From: Alitta virens | Lineage: Eukaryota; Annelida; Polychaeta; Phyllodocida; Nereididae | DNA: 64,000 bases | Reading direction: 5' to 3' | Assembly: GCA_932294295.1 (NCBI GenBank) | Contig: OW028586.1 | Coordinates: 8,461,701-8,525,700 of the forward strand | Shown here: in pieces, positions 1 to 11,349 of the stretch | Position numbering within the stretch: position 1 is the first letter of the stretch | Layout of the letters: each line of letters starts with the position of its first letter | Program-made: the position numbers and the translations under genes | Notes under the pieces: model-generated | Told to the model about the DNA's origin: nothing | The model's database searches: none | The model's input: the letters and a program-made list of their open reading frames with translations, nothing else

Positions 1-1
1 T

Positions 2-1316
2 GAAGCTGAGGAGGTCATTGTGGATAGTTCGAATGATGGTGGCAGGGATTCGGATACCAGCAGGTCCAAGGGTGGGCCTTACAAGGGCGGCAGCAGCAGC
101 AGCAGGAGGAAGATGGGGGCCCCTCCTCCAAGCAAGAAGACGTCCAGACGTCATCATGAGCCTCGTCATCATCATGACTGTGATTCATCCAGCCTTGCAG
201 CTAGTGGAGATGGAATTGCTACACAAGCTGTCACTCAAGTAAGTATACTGCTTCAGTTGCCATGATAATCAAGATAATCGTATTGTAATGTTGCAGTTTA
301 AAGTTCTAATTGTAATCTTGCAGTTTAAAGTTGTAATTGTAATCTTGCATTTTAAAGTTGTAGCTTTTCCATAGTAGAAAGTGGTAGCTTTGTTTCTTGG
401 CACTTCCAGTGTTCACTGTATGGTGATGTGTCTTTTCAGTACATTGTCAATAATGCACATGCTATTGCAGTTGCCATGTGACTTACTCTAATGTTGTGTT
501 GTTTCCTATTTCCAGCTGATTGAAAAAGCCACCGATCTGCAGCGGGACATGCACAGCAAGTTGAGTCAGCCGACGGACTCAGGCAGCTTGTCCAAGAGGG
601 TGTTCACGGACATGATCTACCACGAGGTGATGCAGATGGACACAGACACTTGGTGGGATTACCAGGCCCAAACCTTACAGAACCTGATGCAGTTTAAGCA
701 GGCGTATCGTCGCAAGCGCCAGCAGCAACAGCAACAGCAACAGCAACTGCAACAGCAACAGCAGTATCATCAGTTTCTGCCTCCTGTCCCTCAGCAGCAG
801 CAGCAGCAGTTCGTCCTCCCTGCTCCTGCTACTACAGCCAGTTCATCCGGCCCTGCTGTGCAGATGTTCCCTCATCATCAGCATTCTTCCAGCCCTGCTG
901 CCCAGATGTTCACACAGCATTCTTCCAGCCCTGCTGCCCAGATGTTCGCACAGCATTCTTCCAGCCCTGCTGCCCAGATGTTCGCACAGCATTCTTCCAG
1001 CCCTGCTGCCCAGATGTTCGCTCCTCCTCCGTCTGGCCCTTCGCCCCAGGCTCTCGTGTCGTCTGCCCCTTCTTCGTCTGTGCCTGCACCGATCCCCCCT
1101 CCTGCAACATCTTCTACGATAATCAGCCAGGCCTGGTTGACTTCAGGTCCTTTGCACGGTCGTCCTTCCATGTCACCACAGGAGTGCAGCACGCCTCAGG
1201 ATGTTTCTCTCACCAGCTACTTGTTGAACACTAGTGTGGGGGGGGGGATGGTTGGTGGTGATGACCATAACTCCTCCTTTTCAGTGCCCACGCCTCCAAC
1301 TACCACAACCGAGTAA
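2..1316 (+). CDS. Gln-rich Harbinger accessory (probable Myb/SANT-like) protein, last two exons
   Basis: Two exons are visible: up to 238 (donor GTAAGT), then 516-1316 after the acceptor TTTCCAG, joined in phase 0, with stop TAA at 1314-1316. The first carries Ser/Arg/His-rich sequence; the second starts with a helical stretch containing the motif DTDTWWDYQ, then a basic-glutamine run (about 720-800), four 12-residue repeats containing SSSPAAQMF, and a Pro/Ser-rich tail. No enzyme domain is seen. Harbinger elements usually encode a Myb-like DNA-binding protein that carries the transposase to the nucleus and to the ends. Its position inside the element, tail-to-tail with the transposase, suggests that role, but the DNA-binding domain would lie upstream of the window. 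An unrelated protein cannot be excluded. Confidence 0.6.
879..1022 (+). repeat. 36-bp in-frame coding tandem repeat, four units
   Basis: Units begin at 879, 915, 951 and 987, each 36 bp, encoding a 12-residue unit with the core SSSPAAQMF followed by T or A. Period and frame agree, so copy-number change would not break the reading frame. Units two to four are nearly identical, which suggests recent expansion. A CAG/CAA glutamine run lies just upstream (about 718-815). Confidence 0.9.
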
Positions 1317-1562
1317 TGTTGACCTGGAAATGAACAATGAACTTTAATGAAATGAACAATGAACTGTTATTACTTATGTTTTCATGTGAACTGTATACCA
1401 ATGAACTTTAATGTAATGAACAATGAACTTTTACTTATGTTTTCATGTAAACTGTATTACATGACAATAATTAAATGATGTGTATTTTTTGCACTTGTGT
1501 GCTGCAGAAGTCTGAAGTTTGCTATTAATTAAATGTTCAAACTTACATCATTCGTGTTGTTT

Positions 1563-2927
1563 TCAAATCTTGTCTTGCTGCCATGGTACACTCCCAGCTT
1601 CTGAGTTCACGTAGCTGACCAAGTATTGCCGCATTTCCTTGGCTGCTCTGTTGGTGTTGCCTCTGAACACATGTCCCATGTCTGGTAGATTGGCAGCATT
1701 CTCCCTCCATGCACCTGGGATGATCTCATGGATGTCGGCATTTTCCTGGTCCACAGCATTCACTTGAGCAGTTGGATACCTCACCCTCAGTAGGTTGTGC
1801 AACACACAGCAAGCAAGAGTTATGGTACACACTCTGTCAGGACTTTGAGGCATTGTTGTGAGGAGACACCTGAACCTGGCAGCCAAAAGTCCAAATGCAT
1901 TCTCTACCACCCGTCTAGCTCTAGAAAGTCTGTAGTTGAAGATTCTGTCTTCCATGGTCATGTTCCTGTGAGGCAGAGGCTTCATCATCCAAGTCTGCAG
2001 TCCAAAGGCATCATCCCCAACTATGAAGTAAGGCACTGGTTGGTCATCATTAGGCAGGTTATCTGGTTCAGGTAATCCAATGTTCCCACTTTGTAGCGCT
2101 TCCTTCAATTCTGTCTGACTAAACACTCCAGCATCTGAGCCTGATCCACTGGCACCAATGTCAACGTAGAGGAACTTGTATTCAGCATCAACTACAGCCA
2201 GTAGGACAATAGAGAAAAATCCCTTGTAGTTATAGAACAGGGATCCAGACTTCGTTGGACATCTGATGGCAACGTGCTTGCCATCAATGGCGCTGACACA
2301 GTGGGGGAAGTTCCATCTGTTGTAGAATCCATTGGCAACTTCTTTCCAGGCTTCTGGGGTTACAGGACAACGCATCACTTCTGCTGAGTACTCGTCTATG
2401 ATGGCCTGGCAGACTTCGATGACAAAGATAGAAATGGTATTGAAGGCTACCCTAAATCCATACTGCAGAGACTTGTAGCTGTTGCCTGTACCCAGGTAGC
2501 GCAAGGTAATAGCCAGTTTCAATCCAGGTTCAAGGGCCCTCCTCCAAAAGGTATCCTGCTTTGTAATCCTAGGTCCCACTCTGGCAAGAACTTCATGGAA
2601 TAAGTCAGGCTCCATCCTCATGAAATTCTTGAAGCCACCCACATCTTCTGCAGTCAATTCAGCCTTCAGTTTTTCATACTGCCCATAAAGAGGTCTTCTT
2701 AGCAGCCAAGGTCGCACCCACATTTGCCTTCTTCTTCTTCGTCTTGGTGCAGCAGCAGCATTTTCTAATAGGTCATCTTCATCAGTTGATGTTGTGGCCC
2801 TCACTGCATCATCTTGCAGTTTGTGTTCTTCTTGCAGAATTATATCATTAGCAGCAGTCAATAGCTGGACTTGCATGTCCATGCACTTCAAATTCAAGTC
2901 CACCCTGTCGTAGTGTGATAAAGACAT
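1563..2927 (-). CDS. Harbinger-type DDE transposase (HARBI1-like nuclease), intact
   Basis: The first ATG of the open frame is at 2927 and gives 454 residues; the frame stays open further upstream to 3020 without an ATG, so that stretch is probably leader. The protein has an acidic then Arg-rich N-terminal region, a helical segment with the motif FWRRALEPGLKLAITLRYL, and the DDE_Tnp_4 catalytic core. Visible acidic residues are the Asp in SAIDGKHVAI, the Asp in FIVGDDAFG and the Glu in RRVVENAFG, in the expected order. The C-terminus has the usual ACCVLHNLLR motif. It cuts and pastes element ends at TWA targets. Tail-to-tail with the Gln-rich gene, stops 247 bp apart. No disabling change is seen, so the enzyme may be active. 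A domesticated HARBI1 gene is less likely because element ends and partner gene are present. Confidence 0.93.
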   Translation of the reverse strand: MSLSHYDRVDLNLKCMDMQVQLLTAANDIILQEEHKLQDDAVRATTSTDEDDLLENAAAAPRRRRRRQMWVRPWLLRRPLYGQYEKLKAELTAEDVGGFKNFMRMEPDLFHEVLARVGPRITKQDTFWRRALEPGLKLAITLRYLGTGNSYKSLQYGFRVAFNTISIFVIEVCQAIIDEYSAEVMRCPVTPEAWKEVANGFYNRWNFPHCVSAIDGKHVAIRCPTKSGSLFYNYKGFFSIVLLAVVDAEYKFLYVDIGASGSGSDAGVFSQTELKEALQSGNIGLPEPDNLPNDDQPVPYFIVGDDAFGLQTWMMKPLPHRNMTMEDRIFNYRLSRARRVVENAFGLLAARFRCLLTTMPQSPDRVCTITLACCVLHNLLRVRYPTAQVNAVDQENADIHEIIPGAWRENAANLPDMGHVFRGNTNRAAKEMRQYLVSYVNSEAGSVPWQQDKI

Positions 2928-3414
2928 ATCCAATTTTTCTGTAGTAGCAGCAACAGCTTTGCAGTATGGTAGTCCGAAGTGGAATGATGGACAGTGGAAC
3001 GCAGGCAGTTTAAATACCAATTTCAGAGCGATCCGGGTGAAAACCGCTTAACTCCGTAGTGATATCGTAGTAAGATCATGTAAAGATCGGGTATATCCGT
3101 GAAGGCCCCGTGTAACATCCGGTTCACTCCGCCCTCCTCCGGCACAGTCGTGTTACCTCCGGCTACAACCGTGGCTCGTTCCTTGTTTAACCGTGCTCCT
3201 CCGTGTTTCATCCGTACATATCAGTGTAGTGCCCGTACCCATCCGTGTCATGACCGTGTTGCTCCTTGTTGCCTCCGTCTTGCCTTCGTGTCCACACCGC
3301 CCAATTATTTCGTTTGTTGACATTTCTAACTTTTTCGCCCGGACCGCCCCGGATTTAACGAAATTTCATTCCGGGAAGCTCCGGCGTCTGATCCGGCTAT
3401 GTGTGAAAGGGCCT

Positions 3415-3760
3415 TTAGGAGACAAAGCTGAGGTTGTTCATGGGACGGTGGTTACAGTATGTTGGATCAAGATTCTAGGAACGTGTTCCAACTTCAGAGA
3501 CATGTTTACTGTAAGAGTGAGAATTAGAAGTAAACAGGCATTCTTTGAGGAGCTATGTTGGTAAGGGATCATTGATGCTGGGTGATTTGATGATAAGCTT
3601 CCTCACTTCTTCAGTAGTAAGTGGTCTGAATGATTTAAACTGAGGTTTTCCATCGACATGTCTTGTGACAGAGTCTGAGAAAGGTATGTTCATACAATCA
3701 AGACTATGTCTGATGTTCAATATATATTTTCTCTTGAAGATATTTACCAAAACTTTCGGC
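3415..3760 (-). mobile_element. CR1/L2-type LINE relic interrupted by the Harbinger insertion
   Basis: Read on the minus strand, the frame 3750-3553 contains FRPLTTEEVRKLIIKSP followed by a degenerate DPLPT. This is the typical start of the reverse transcriptase domain in CR1/L2-type LINEs (compare the fragment near 29.1 kb, where the same position reads CSLDPIPT). Further down the minus strand, HRPMNNLSFVS corresponds to the usual NYRPVSNLSFLS motif, and homology stops at the Harbinger boundary. Several stops and frameshifts show it is old. The remaining part would lie left of the Harbinger element, outside the window. Confidence 0.7.
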
Positions 3761-4500
3761 AGTCAGATCAGGTGGTTTGATTGATGTCTTCTAAGGTTTT
3801 AAGAGAGTTCTAATAAGTGAGAATAGTTCTTTTGATTGTTTTCACGATTTAGGATATTGCTGGAGTAGAAATCAGACAATGGCAGCTCTAGATTCACTTG
3901 TAAATTTTTTCCGCCATCTTTGCTTAAGTTGTCTACGCAGTCTTTTTTTGCTTAATGGATACAGGGTACTTTTGGTCGACCAGTCTTAAGTGTCGTATGT
4001 TTGGCGAGTGGTTGACAGACGTCTGCAGAGCGATCTACGACTGCCTCACGTATGCTCGTGGATAGAATTTAGACGTGATTTAAAGAGCTACAAGTGAGCA
4101 CGTTCTTGTGGAATCATTTCTGAGTACTGCCGCAGATGTAATGATGAGATGATTGCTAGGCTTGGAGTCAACACCAGGGTACATGGTTACCCTATTGGTG
4201 ATGGTTTTTACTTGCTTCAGAAAGTACAGACACTGAAAAAAGATTTCGCGGAAACTGGTTTGTAGTAGGGAAGTGTCATGTTCAGTTAGTTGTGATGTGT
4301 AATTTATTAAACTGTGTCCCCATTTGCAGAGCCCGTGCTTTATACGTGAAACGATATGAACAATAAAGTCTTCACATTCTTCGGCGATATCATTATTACC
4401 GAAGTCCCCTCAGAATGGTCAATATATCGGTCTCTACATATTCTCATCTGCAAGTTTTATCCCCTGAATGTGTATGTCAATTCATAAATGAATGCATTTT
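3761..4500. other. Gene-free spacer
   Basis: No coding potential, terminal repeat or tandem structure was recognised. Part may be older LINE debris continuing the relic to its left. Confidence 0.5.
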
Positions 4501-4553
4501 TATTTTAGATCATACGGAGAAAAATAGGGGTGACATTAGAACCATGTCTGTGA

Positions 4554-5426
4554 ATGGCTGGCACGACTGTTTTTGAAGTTAATACTGACGATGTTACTTA
4601 TGGTCCTAATCAAATTTTTACTGGCAAGGAAGTGATCAATGCTTATCAAAGCCATTCAGCATTATTGTCCTGTGATTATATGGATAGTGGGAATGGTAGG
4701 AAATATACTTTCTTTAATAATTTTATCCAGGAAAAAGTTTAAAGGAACTGTTGCGACGTATTTGTTAACCTGCTTAACCATATTGGATATTGCAGCTTTA
4801 CAACTACTCATAGTTGATATTTTGCAAAATGTATTGATATCAGAGTCTCTTCATATAGCTTGTATATGTTATGCCTTTGTAAAAACATTCTTTGAATCCA
4901 TAATTGCTGTTGCTAGAGCAATCGGAGTTACTATGCCACATAAAGCAAAGATGATCTTAACTATGAGAAAAAGTTTGTTTTAGCGAGGGTAACGGTCTGG
5001 TATGATCCTATACAACGAAAGTGGCCATGTCTGCATTTATTTAAACCCAAAGCACTATCAGTGGTCGCTCCCTGGATGTGTGGTGCCATAATTGCTTACC
5101 ATATGTACAAGGCACGTAACAGCAGGTTCGCCTTGAGTGCCAGAACTTCAAATCCTGATCGATCCACCAACACGAATGCCATCTTAATGAGTGCTTCAGT
5201 TCTGTTTATCATCGTCACTGCTCCAACCGCCATCTATTACCTTATCAACAGTTTTACTAATACGAGGAGTTCTTATGATAAATACTTGGTATATCAGATA
5301 ACTATAATCATTAAGAGATCAAATCATGCTCTTAACTTTTATATGTACTGCATAAGTGGCAGGCAATTTCGCCAAGAACTGAATACAGTCTTGTGCTCAT
5401 GGAAATTGAGTGGTAGATCTACTTGA
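4554..5426 (+). pseudogene. Rhodopsin-family GPCR pseudogene (neuropeptide-receptor-like)
   Basis: Three plus-strand frames carry parts of one class A receptor. 4554-4742 gives an extracellular N-terminus. From 4639 another frame gives TM1 with the GN motif (IVGMVGNILSLIILS) and TM2 with LTCLTILDIAAL. From about 5000 to 5426 a third frame gives the end of TM5, a Ser/Arg/Asn-rich third loop, TM6 (ILMSASVLFIIVTAPT) and TM7 with NHALNFYMYCISGRQFR, the usual NPxxY region and juxtamembrane helix. TM3 is eroded, TM4 and the second extracellular loop are missing, and a frameshift near 4640 and a stop at 4981 break the frame. The order and motifs make the family clear; the ligand cannot be named. Because only small shifts separate frames, some could be sequence errors, but the TM4 deletion argues for a true pseudogene. 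Confidence 0.8.
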
Positions 5427-5568
5427 CTACTGGGAATGCAGTTTTACACCTGAAAGACAAATAAATGTTATGAATTTATACAATAGCATGTCTTTTGGCA
5501 ATTTAGAAGGTATGTTTGTGCCGAAATGAATATAGTTTTGCATTCTTCATGACTTGGACATTAACTAA

Positions 5569-6412
5569 AGGGACATTCACACTATCACGTATAAGACCTA
5601 CGTATGACCACGTATGTCAAAAATTGGCTATACGTGCTCACCCATGGTTCTGGTAATCACGTATAACTTCTTTCTACGAGCGAACGTGGGGCAATCATAG
5701 ATCGCTCGGTGGACATCCGTCAAAACAAACGTCCGTTGTCAGTCATCCTTAAGGCATCCGTGAGGCGTTTTTTTCCGAAAGGCGGCGCTACAATCCGGCC
5801 TTTTTCACAACCGATTTGCCGCTACCCCAGAATCTGGGAGGGAAATGCTTCTGCGCGTCGTCTGCACACAAAGTAATGCAATTACTATGCCTTATTTCTT
5901 TCATCCAAGAAGCCACTTGCTGTGAAACTGGTTCAGACGAATTGTTTTGACTTAAACTCTATTAACGTCATTAAATTGAACAACTTTACCGTGGAATTCC
6001 ACCAACTGCAGAAGGTATTATTTTCGTAAGAGGCACTAAACAAGCATTGTAACGGCGTTGCGAGGCCTTTTCAACGATCTATTTTTTACCGTATTCCTTT
6101 AGCTTTGCATCAGTTCTCAGAAAGACCGGTGCATGGCACCGGACAAGTGCCGTCTTACGGCAGAAATTGATCTGTGAGGCACTCGTAGGCACTTGTAGAT
6201 CGCTCGTACGGATGACGGTAGATCACTTGTACGTAGAACGTACGTCCGTACGAGTACATACGTATGTACGTAGGACCTACGTCGAATGCTCGCCAATGGA
6301 CCCCCGAGCAAGTTACATAACTAATATAAACAATTTACTTGTAGAACGTCCGCCAAAGTTTTAAGCATGTTTAAAATGTTTTCCTCTCTTCGCGTATAAT
6401 GTGAACGCCCCT
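5569..6412. mobile_element. Harbinger-type MITE, 844 bp, TAA target duplication
   Basis: The left end AGGGACATTCACACTATCACG and the inverted right end (complement begins AGGGGCGTTCACATTATACGC) are flanked by TAA on both sides (5566-5568 and 6413-6415). Both ends resemble the right end of the Harbinger element at 3414. Subterminal DNA is rich in TACGT motifs. An inner part (about 5791-6175) is shared, diverged, with 58491-58851. No coding sequence is present. Confidence 0.85.
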
Positions 6413-8555
6413 TAACGCAATGGCATTACTGTCAATATTTTAAATTAAAGAAGAAAAGTAATTCCATTGCATACATTTTTGCCGGGGCGTTCTGTGCAAG
6501 CATAATTCAGTGATATGACAAAAAGCCAGTTTTAATTAAATTTTAAGTCTAGAATTTGAAGTTAACAAACATATATATAGCTGTATAATATACAGACACA
6601 AACAGCCAGCAAAAACAATATTTAAAAGTGGTGTTGAGGAGGGTGAGCATGGTCAATGACAATGTAGTTTTTATGAAGAAGCAAAGTTTATACACATATT
6701 CTCATAAGGTGAATCTAAAAGAATGAAACAAGAAGGTAATAAATATCAGACAGAAAATATGTAGTGTCAGAGGACTGTTCCAACTACATTGTATAAATGT
6801 TAAAGTATTCAGACTAATTAGATATTACTGATAAAGAACTCATGAATAAATGATCATTTGAATTGTATCAGATTCAGTAAAATTTTGGTTGATTAAATTA
6901 GTAGTAATATTAAGCATCACAAAAAAAAACAATGCCACTTTGCTGACCTGCTCTGCTCAAGGGTTCACAATATTTCCTCTACACATGTGGCCCTATAGCT
7001 ATATTAGTCAAATCTCAAACTGTCACAATTAAATCAGCATTGGGATCCAGCACTAGATCATGCAAAGTTGTGCAACCACTGGGGCTTCCAGTCAGTTAAC
7101 TGTATATACAGTTAACTGTTAAAACTGAACATATAGCAGTTCGCAATTAACTTTTATGAGTTGCCTAACTTTTGCATGAGTAAAAAAGCTAAATTAAGCC
7201 TTATTATATTAAATTAAGCAATCAAGTGCTAAACTTTCTATTCTGTATGAGCGGCAACAATGTAGTGTTAAAAAAAGTTATTATCTTCAAGTAGGCCTAT
7301 ACTTCGAATGACCGGCTTATTAGCAATATAAAGATTTTCATTTTCTCACTTTCTTTGTTAAACTGCTTTGGCCAATCAACCACACTGACACAATTTACAA
7401 ATTGTATCTTATCAGTACTTGGAACTGTGATACACATGTTGTCTATTCTTGATTAATGTAGATATTAACGTAATGATTATGTAGAACATCCGGGCAACCA
7501 TCACACGTCACGGATGAAAATAAAATGTAAATGATTAGTTTGGCATTTCACCTGTGTCAGTGTATGGTTGGGCAATCAAGTAATCCGTGCAGTCAAAACA
7601 TTTTGCTTCAGTACACATCACTGTGTAGAATGTAAATTTAACTGTAGTATTACAAGTCTTAGCAGTAGAAATATTGTAAATTAAATACGTCTTTACAGTC
7701 ATTTCATTGTGCTGGTTTATGGGCCAGCAAATACAGACATTGCACATGTATCTGATTATTTCACAGTCATCTGTGAAAAAAGCCGGGGTATAGCTGTCAC
7801 AAACGCATTTATATTAGCAGTGATTTAACAGCCATATCTTTCAGTGTGGGAATCCTCATAGGTCTGTGTAGATGCAGAATCAAGATGGTGTAATTGTCCT
7901 TTTATCTTTTAATTATTTTTTTCAATATTTGGGTGTGTCTCTGCTCGAGCATTTCTCTAATTCGCAAACTCGTCCATTTCCTTAATATTGTTTGGGTAAG
8001 GTGTTTATTATTGACACGCCTTGGTGGCTTGTTTAAATGAACTTGTTTCTTGGTAAACATTACATAATTATATTCTCCCATGAATTTTTTTGCCCAATCA
8101 GATATCTTTGTTCATGCTATGCGACTGTTCAATATTTTGTTATATTGGAATGAATTGTTACATTGGACAGGGAAAAGTTACATCGAAAAAGTTATATTGG
8201 CCAGGAAAATTCAGGTATAATGGATAGAAAATAATGATATCGGAATGAAGGTTAAATAGGACAGAAAAAAGTCATATTTGTGATGTGTTGTATCTGACTA
8301 TCTGTGTGTGAGAGTTGTATTGCCTGTTGGATATTCATGTTTTGAGGTCTTTCCGAGAAAAATTTCATTTATTGACAATAAGGGATTGTTTTTTCTTATG
8401 TATGTGAACCTTATAAATCTGATAAGAGACACTAGCCTCGAAACGTCTCCTGCCTTACTGGTGTCCACGTTACAGTTGAATAAACTTCTATTTAAGTCAA
8501 TTCTGTAATTTTAAGAATTCTATGGTGAAAATTAAAGGCTGCATATCCAAGTACC
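6413..8555. other. Gene-free AT-rich spacer
   Basis: No exon-like open frames are seen. At about 8135-8290 there is a loose, degenerate repetition of TTAYATTGGACAGGAAAA-like phrases, too diverged to define a unit. Otherwise nothing recognised. Confidence 0.5.
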
Positions 8556-9573
8556 GAGGTTTCATTTAACAGGGCTGTAAATGCCGGAGCTGGCTTGTAT
8601 TTTTTTTGGACATGCTCTAGTAATCATCTGTAGAACCAGTTTGCAATATACATACTTTCCATCAAAGTGATGAAAATTATATTTAGAGATATTTCGTGCA
8701 GTCATAACATTGTACTGTAGGCAATCGCTGTAAAATAACTGGATTAATTTATATAAAATTTCGTGATAATCAGTGCCATTAACTTGAGCGACAGCAGACG
8801 CTTTTCAGCATTAATATGGATATGTTGAGGTAAGTCTGTAGTTCTGTTAATTAATTACTTTTGTGCATTTATGATATCTAGGCCCCATATTAGCCACTTT
8901 GATGCTGTATATATCCTCAGTTTATTTAGCAATTTGATTTGAGTTACTGTCAAAACATACTTTTACTCAAGGCAAAAACGAGTAATTGCATTCCAATTTC
9001 ACTGTTGGAAATTTAATGCCTTACGCCAATATATATAGGCTATAAGACAAATTTGTTGATTTAAGAGGTTTCATTTAACAGGGCTGTAAATGCCGGAGCT
9101 GGCTTGTATTTTTTTTGGACATGCTCTAGTAATCATCTGTAGAACCAGTTTGCAATATACATACTTTCCATCAAAGTGATGAAAATTATATTTAGAGATA
9201 TTTCGTGCAGTCATAACATTGTACTGTAGGCAATCGCTGTAAAATAACTGGATTAATTTATATAAAATTTCGTGATAATCAGTGCCATTAACTTGAGCGA
9301 CAGCAGACGCTTTTCAGCATTAATATGGATATGTTGAGGTAAGTCTGTAGTTCTGTTAATTAATTACTTTTGTGCATTTATGATATCTAGGCCCCATATT
9401 AGCCACTTTGATGCTGTATATATCCTCAGTTTATTTAGCAATTTGATTTGAGTTACTGTCAAAACATACTTTTACTCAAGGCAAAAACGAGTAATTGCAT
9501 TCCAATTTCACTGTTGGAAATTTAATGCCTTACGCCAATATATATAGGCTATAAGACAAATTTGTTGATTTAA
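8556..9573 (+). repeat. Perfect head-to-tail duplication of a 509-bp unit
   Basis: 8556-9064 and 9065-9573 read the same throughout by eye, offset exactly 509 bp, with no spacer. The unit has no LTR hallmarks (no TG...CA ends, no internal region) and no terminal inverted repeats. Each copy contains ATGGATATGTTGAG followed by a strong donor GTAAGT (copy 1 near 8815-8836), which could be a duplicated short 5' exon. Identity without any visible difference means the event is very recent or an assembly duplication of two haplotypes. Confidence 0.92.
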
Positions 9574-9840
9574 GATAACTGGGTAAACTAGCAAAAAGTT
9601 GACAAAATAATTGCCTAATTAGGTCGCTTGGCTTGAAGCTGACAGGATGCAGTGATTAGCTGGTATCTTCTCATGGTTGTACCCTTTTGTGGCAATACAG
9701 TTCTTAGAAAATACTTAAACCTTACACATAATTTCAAATATTTTTTATGTAGCAGGTTTAAAGTTATATTATGTTATGTCAAAATGTCAAATGGTTTTAA
9801 CATTATATTTGTTAATTGAGACTTACCAGTTTGCTAGATT

Positions 9841-10365
9841 TTGACACTTTCGTTTCTGGAGCAGAACTCTAATGCACTAACGAAATTTTGAACAGTAATA
9901 CTCTATATGGCCTAGTAGTGCCTTTTGATAGTCACATTGACATTTGTTGGCTATGTTTTATGAAATATTGAAAAAATAGAAAAAATACTTTTTTGTTTCC
10001 GAGCGGAGCTCTGACACTATTGCACCTACATGCTTAAACCTAGCGAAGGCTTTTGGGAGTCTCATGGCTGTAAATACCAGATAATAGGGAAAATAGGGAA
10101 ATTTTTACTTTTTTCATACCCTCCTCCATCCATATCAAAGATGCTATTTATCCTACTTGATTGAAATTTTGTTGATAACATATCTAAATTATAGTATTTC
10201 CATTTCTCAAACTTCATTTCGACATTGCTGTTTTTATATTAATGGAACACCGGAAAAAAAAAATTCTACAAATTGTGTTTCTGGAGCAGAACTCTGGCCC
10301 TAATGCATACTCTATATAGCCTAGTTGTGCCTTTTGATGTTCACATTGACATATATCGGCTGTTA
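9841..10365 (+). repeat. Dispersed repeat family, two direct copies here
   Basis: Copies at about 9841-9950 and 10265-10365 share TTTCTGGAGCAGAACTCT, then a CTCTATAT-GCCTAGT-GTGCCTTTTGAT phrase and CACATTGACAT. A weaker copy of the start lies near 9998. The family recurs at about 25003-25066 (+) and 29400-29510 (-). No coding sequence or clean termini are seen; its class is unknown. Confidence 0.75.
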
Positions 10366-10444
10366 GTCCTTTGCCCAAAGCTGGAAAGGTCCATATTTTA
10401 GAAGTTGGCTCCACCCCCCCCCCCCATTTTGTTCTTGGTTTAAG

Positions 10445-11349
10445 CATGGAGCCACCAGAACAGGAGAGAACAGTGAAAAATGCTATAAAATAATTCTGTG
10501 ATTTAATGTGTTTTTCATTGGATTAGCCAGAGAAACCAGGCCTTTTTCATTCAAACTTGGCGCCTTTTATGAGCTATTAAGGACTCAGTGGAACCCTTTG
10601 ATGCCAATCACTGTCTCGCCCTTAATTGCTGCTTAGGCAAGCTGGGGTTTTCAAAATTCCCGGGTCCTCTGCAGGGACTGTCCAGTAAAGGGGGTGCATT
10701 TTTGTTTATATAAACAGTTTGTTGTACTTCTGCCAGACATTCATGTGGTAGACCTTTAAATACTGAACAAGGCATAACTTTTCCCATTAAAATTGTCCAA
10801 CTATTCACTGAGTTATGACAAATAAAAGCAAAAAATTATTTAAATAGGCAAGTTAATCACTTGTTTTTAATTTTAAGATTATAGCAATTCCACAAGAGAT
10901 CGCAAAATGAAAATAACTATATCTAAAGTAAATATGTAGATTGTGATAACAGCATGGTTTATTGGTGCATCTAGTTGCGACATAGTGTCAAAATAATGGA
11001 TTTAATAATTCATCTTTTCCCCATTTTCTGTTGTCAACTATTGCTGTTCGGCCAGCCACCATCATAAAAAAATGAAAACAAGAATTTTTTCTTAAAGGTG
11101 AATATCAATTGTACCTTTAATTATTTAATTATTATATAATAACATATTACCTTGCATATTTAGCGACTTTTTGTCTTTTTTGACATAATGAATATAGCCA
11201 AAAATGGGGAAAACAAGGGTAAAGGGGTGAAATTCCACTGAGCAGCAGTTTATTGTACCCCCAATTAGCATGGTTATAAAAGTGTGAGCGAGACAGTGAT
11301 TCTACTTTTGATCTACAAGACTTCTCTCTCCTGTTCTGGTGGCTCCATG
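10445..11349. mobile_element. Non-autonomous DNA transposon, 905 bp, with 7-bp target duplication
   Basis: Both ends read CATGGAGCCACCAGAACAGG inwards, with about 26 bp of inverted identity. They are flanked by GTTTAAG at 10438-10444 and 11350-11356. The duplication contains TTAA, the piggyBac target, but the full 7 bp matches, so the superfamily is left open. No coding sequence; the interior is AT-rich. Confidence 0.88.

Larger units (their letters stand above)
1..3414. mobile_element. Autonomous Harbinger (PIF) DNA transposon, right part; left end lies outside the window
   Basis: The block holds an intact Harbinger-type DDE transposase on the minus strand and a convergent spliced gene on the plus strand, the usual two-gene arrangement of animal Harbinger elements. 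The right terminus reads CGGCTATGTGTGAAAGGGCCT, ends at 3414, and is followed by TTA (3415-3417), matching the 3-bp TWA target preference of the superfamily. The same terminal sequence recurs in the MITE at 29955-30630. The last 350 bp inside the end are crowded with short TCCGT/CTCCG motifs. The left end and its TTA copy cannot be checked here. The element interrupts an older LINE relic. Confidence 0.85.

Noticed and set aside
20..265. Separate short gene reading through 238
   Set aside because: A strong donor at 239 and a phase-matched acceptor at 515 show it is an exon of the Gln-rich gene.
1563..3020. Transposase start at 3020
   Set aside because: The frame has no ATG before 2927; the upstream part looks non-coding.
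8556..9573. Pair of LTRs
   Set aside because: Copies are adjacent, without TG/CA ends, primer-binding site or internal region.
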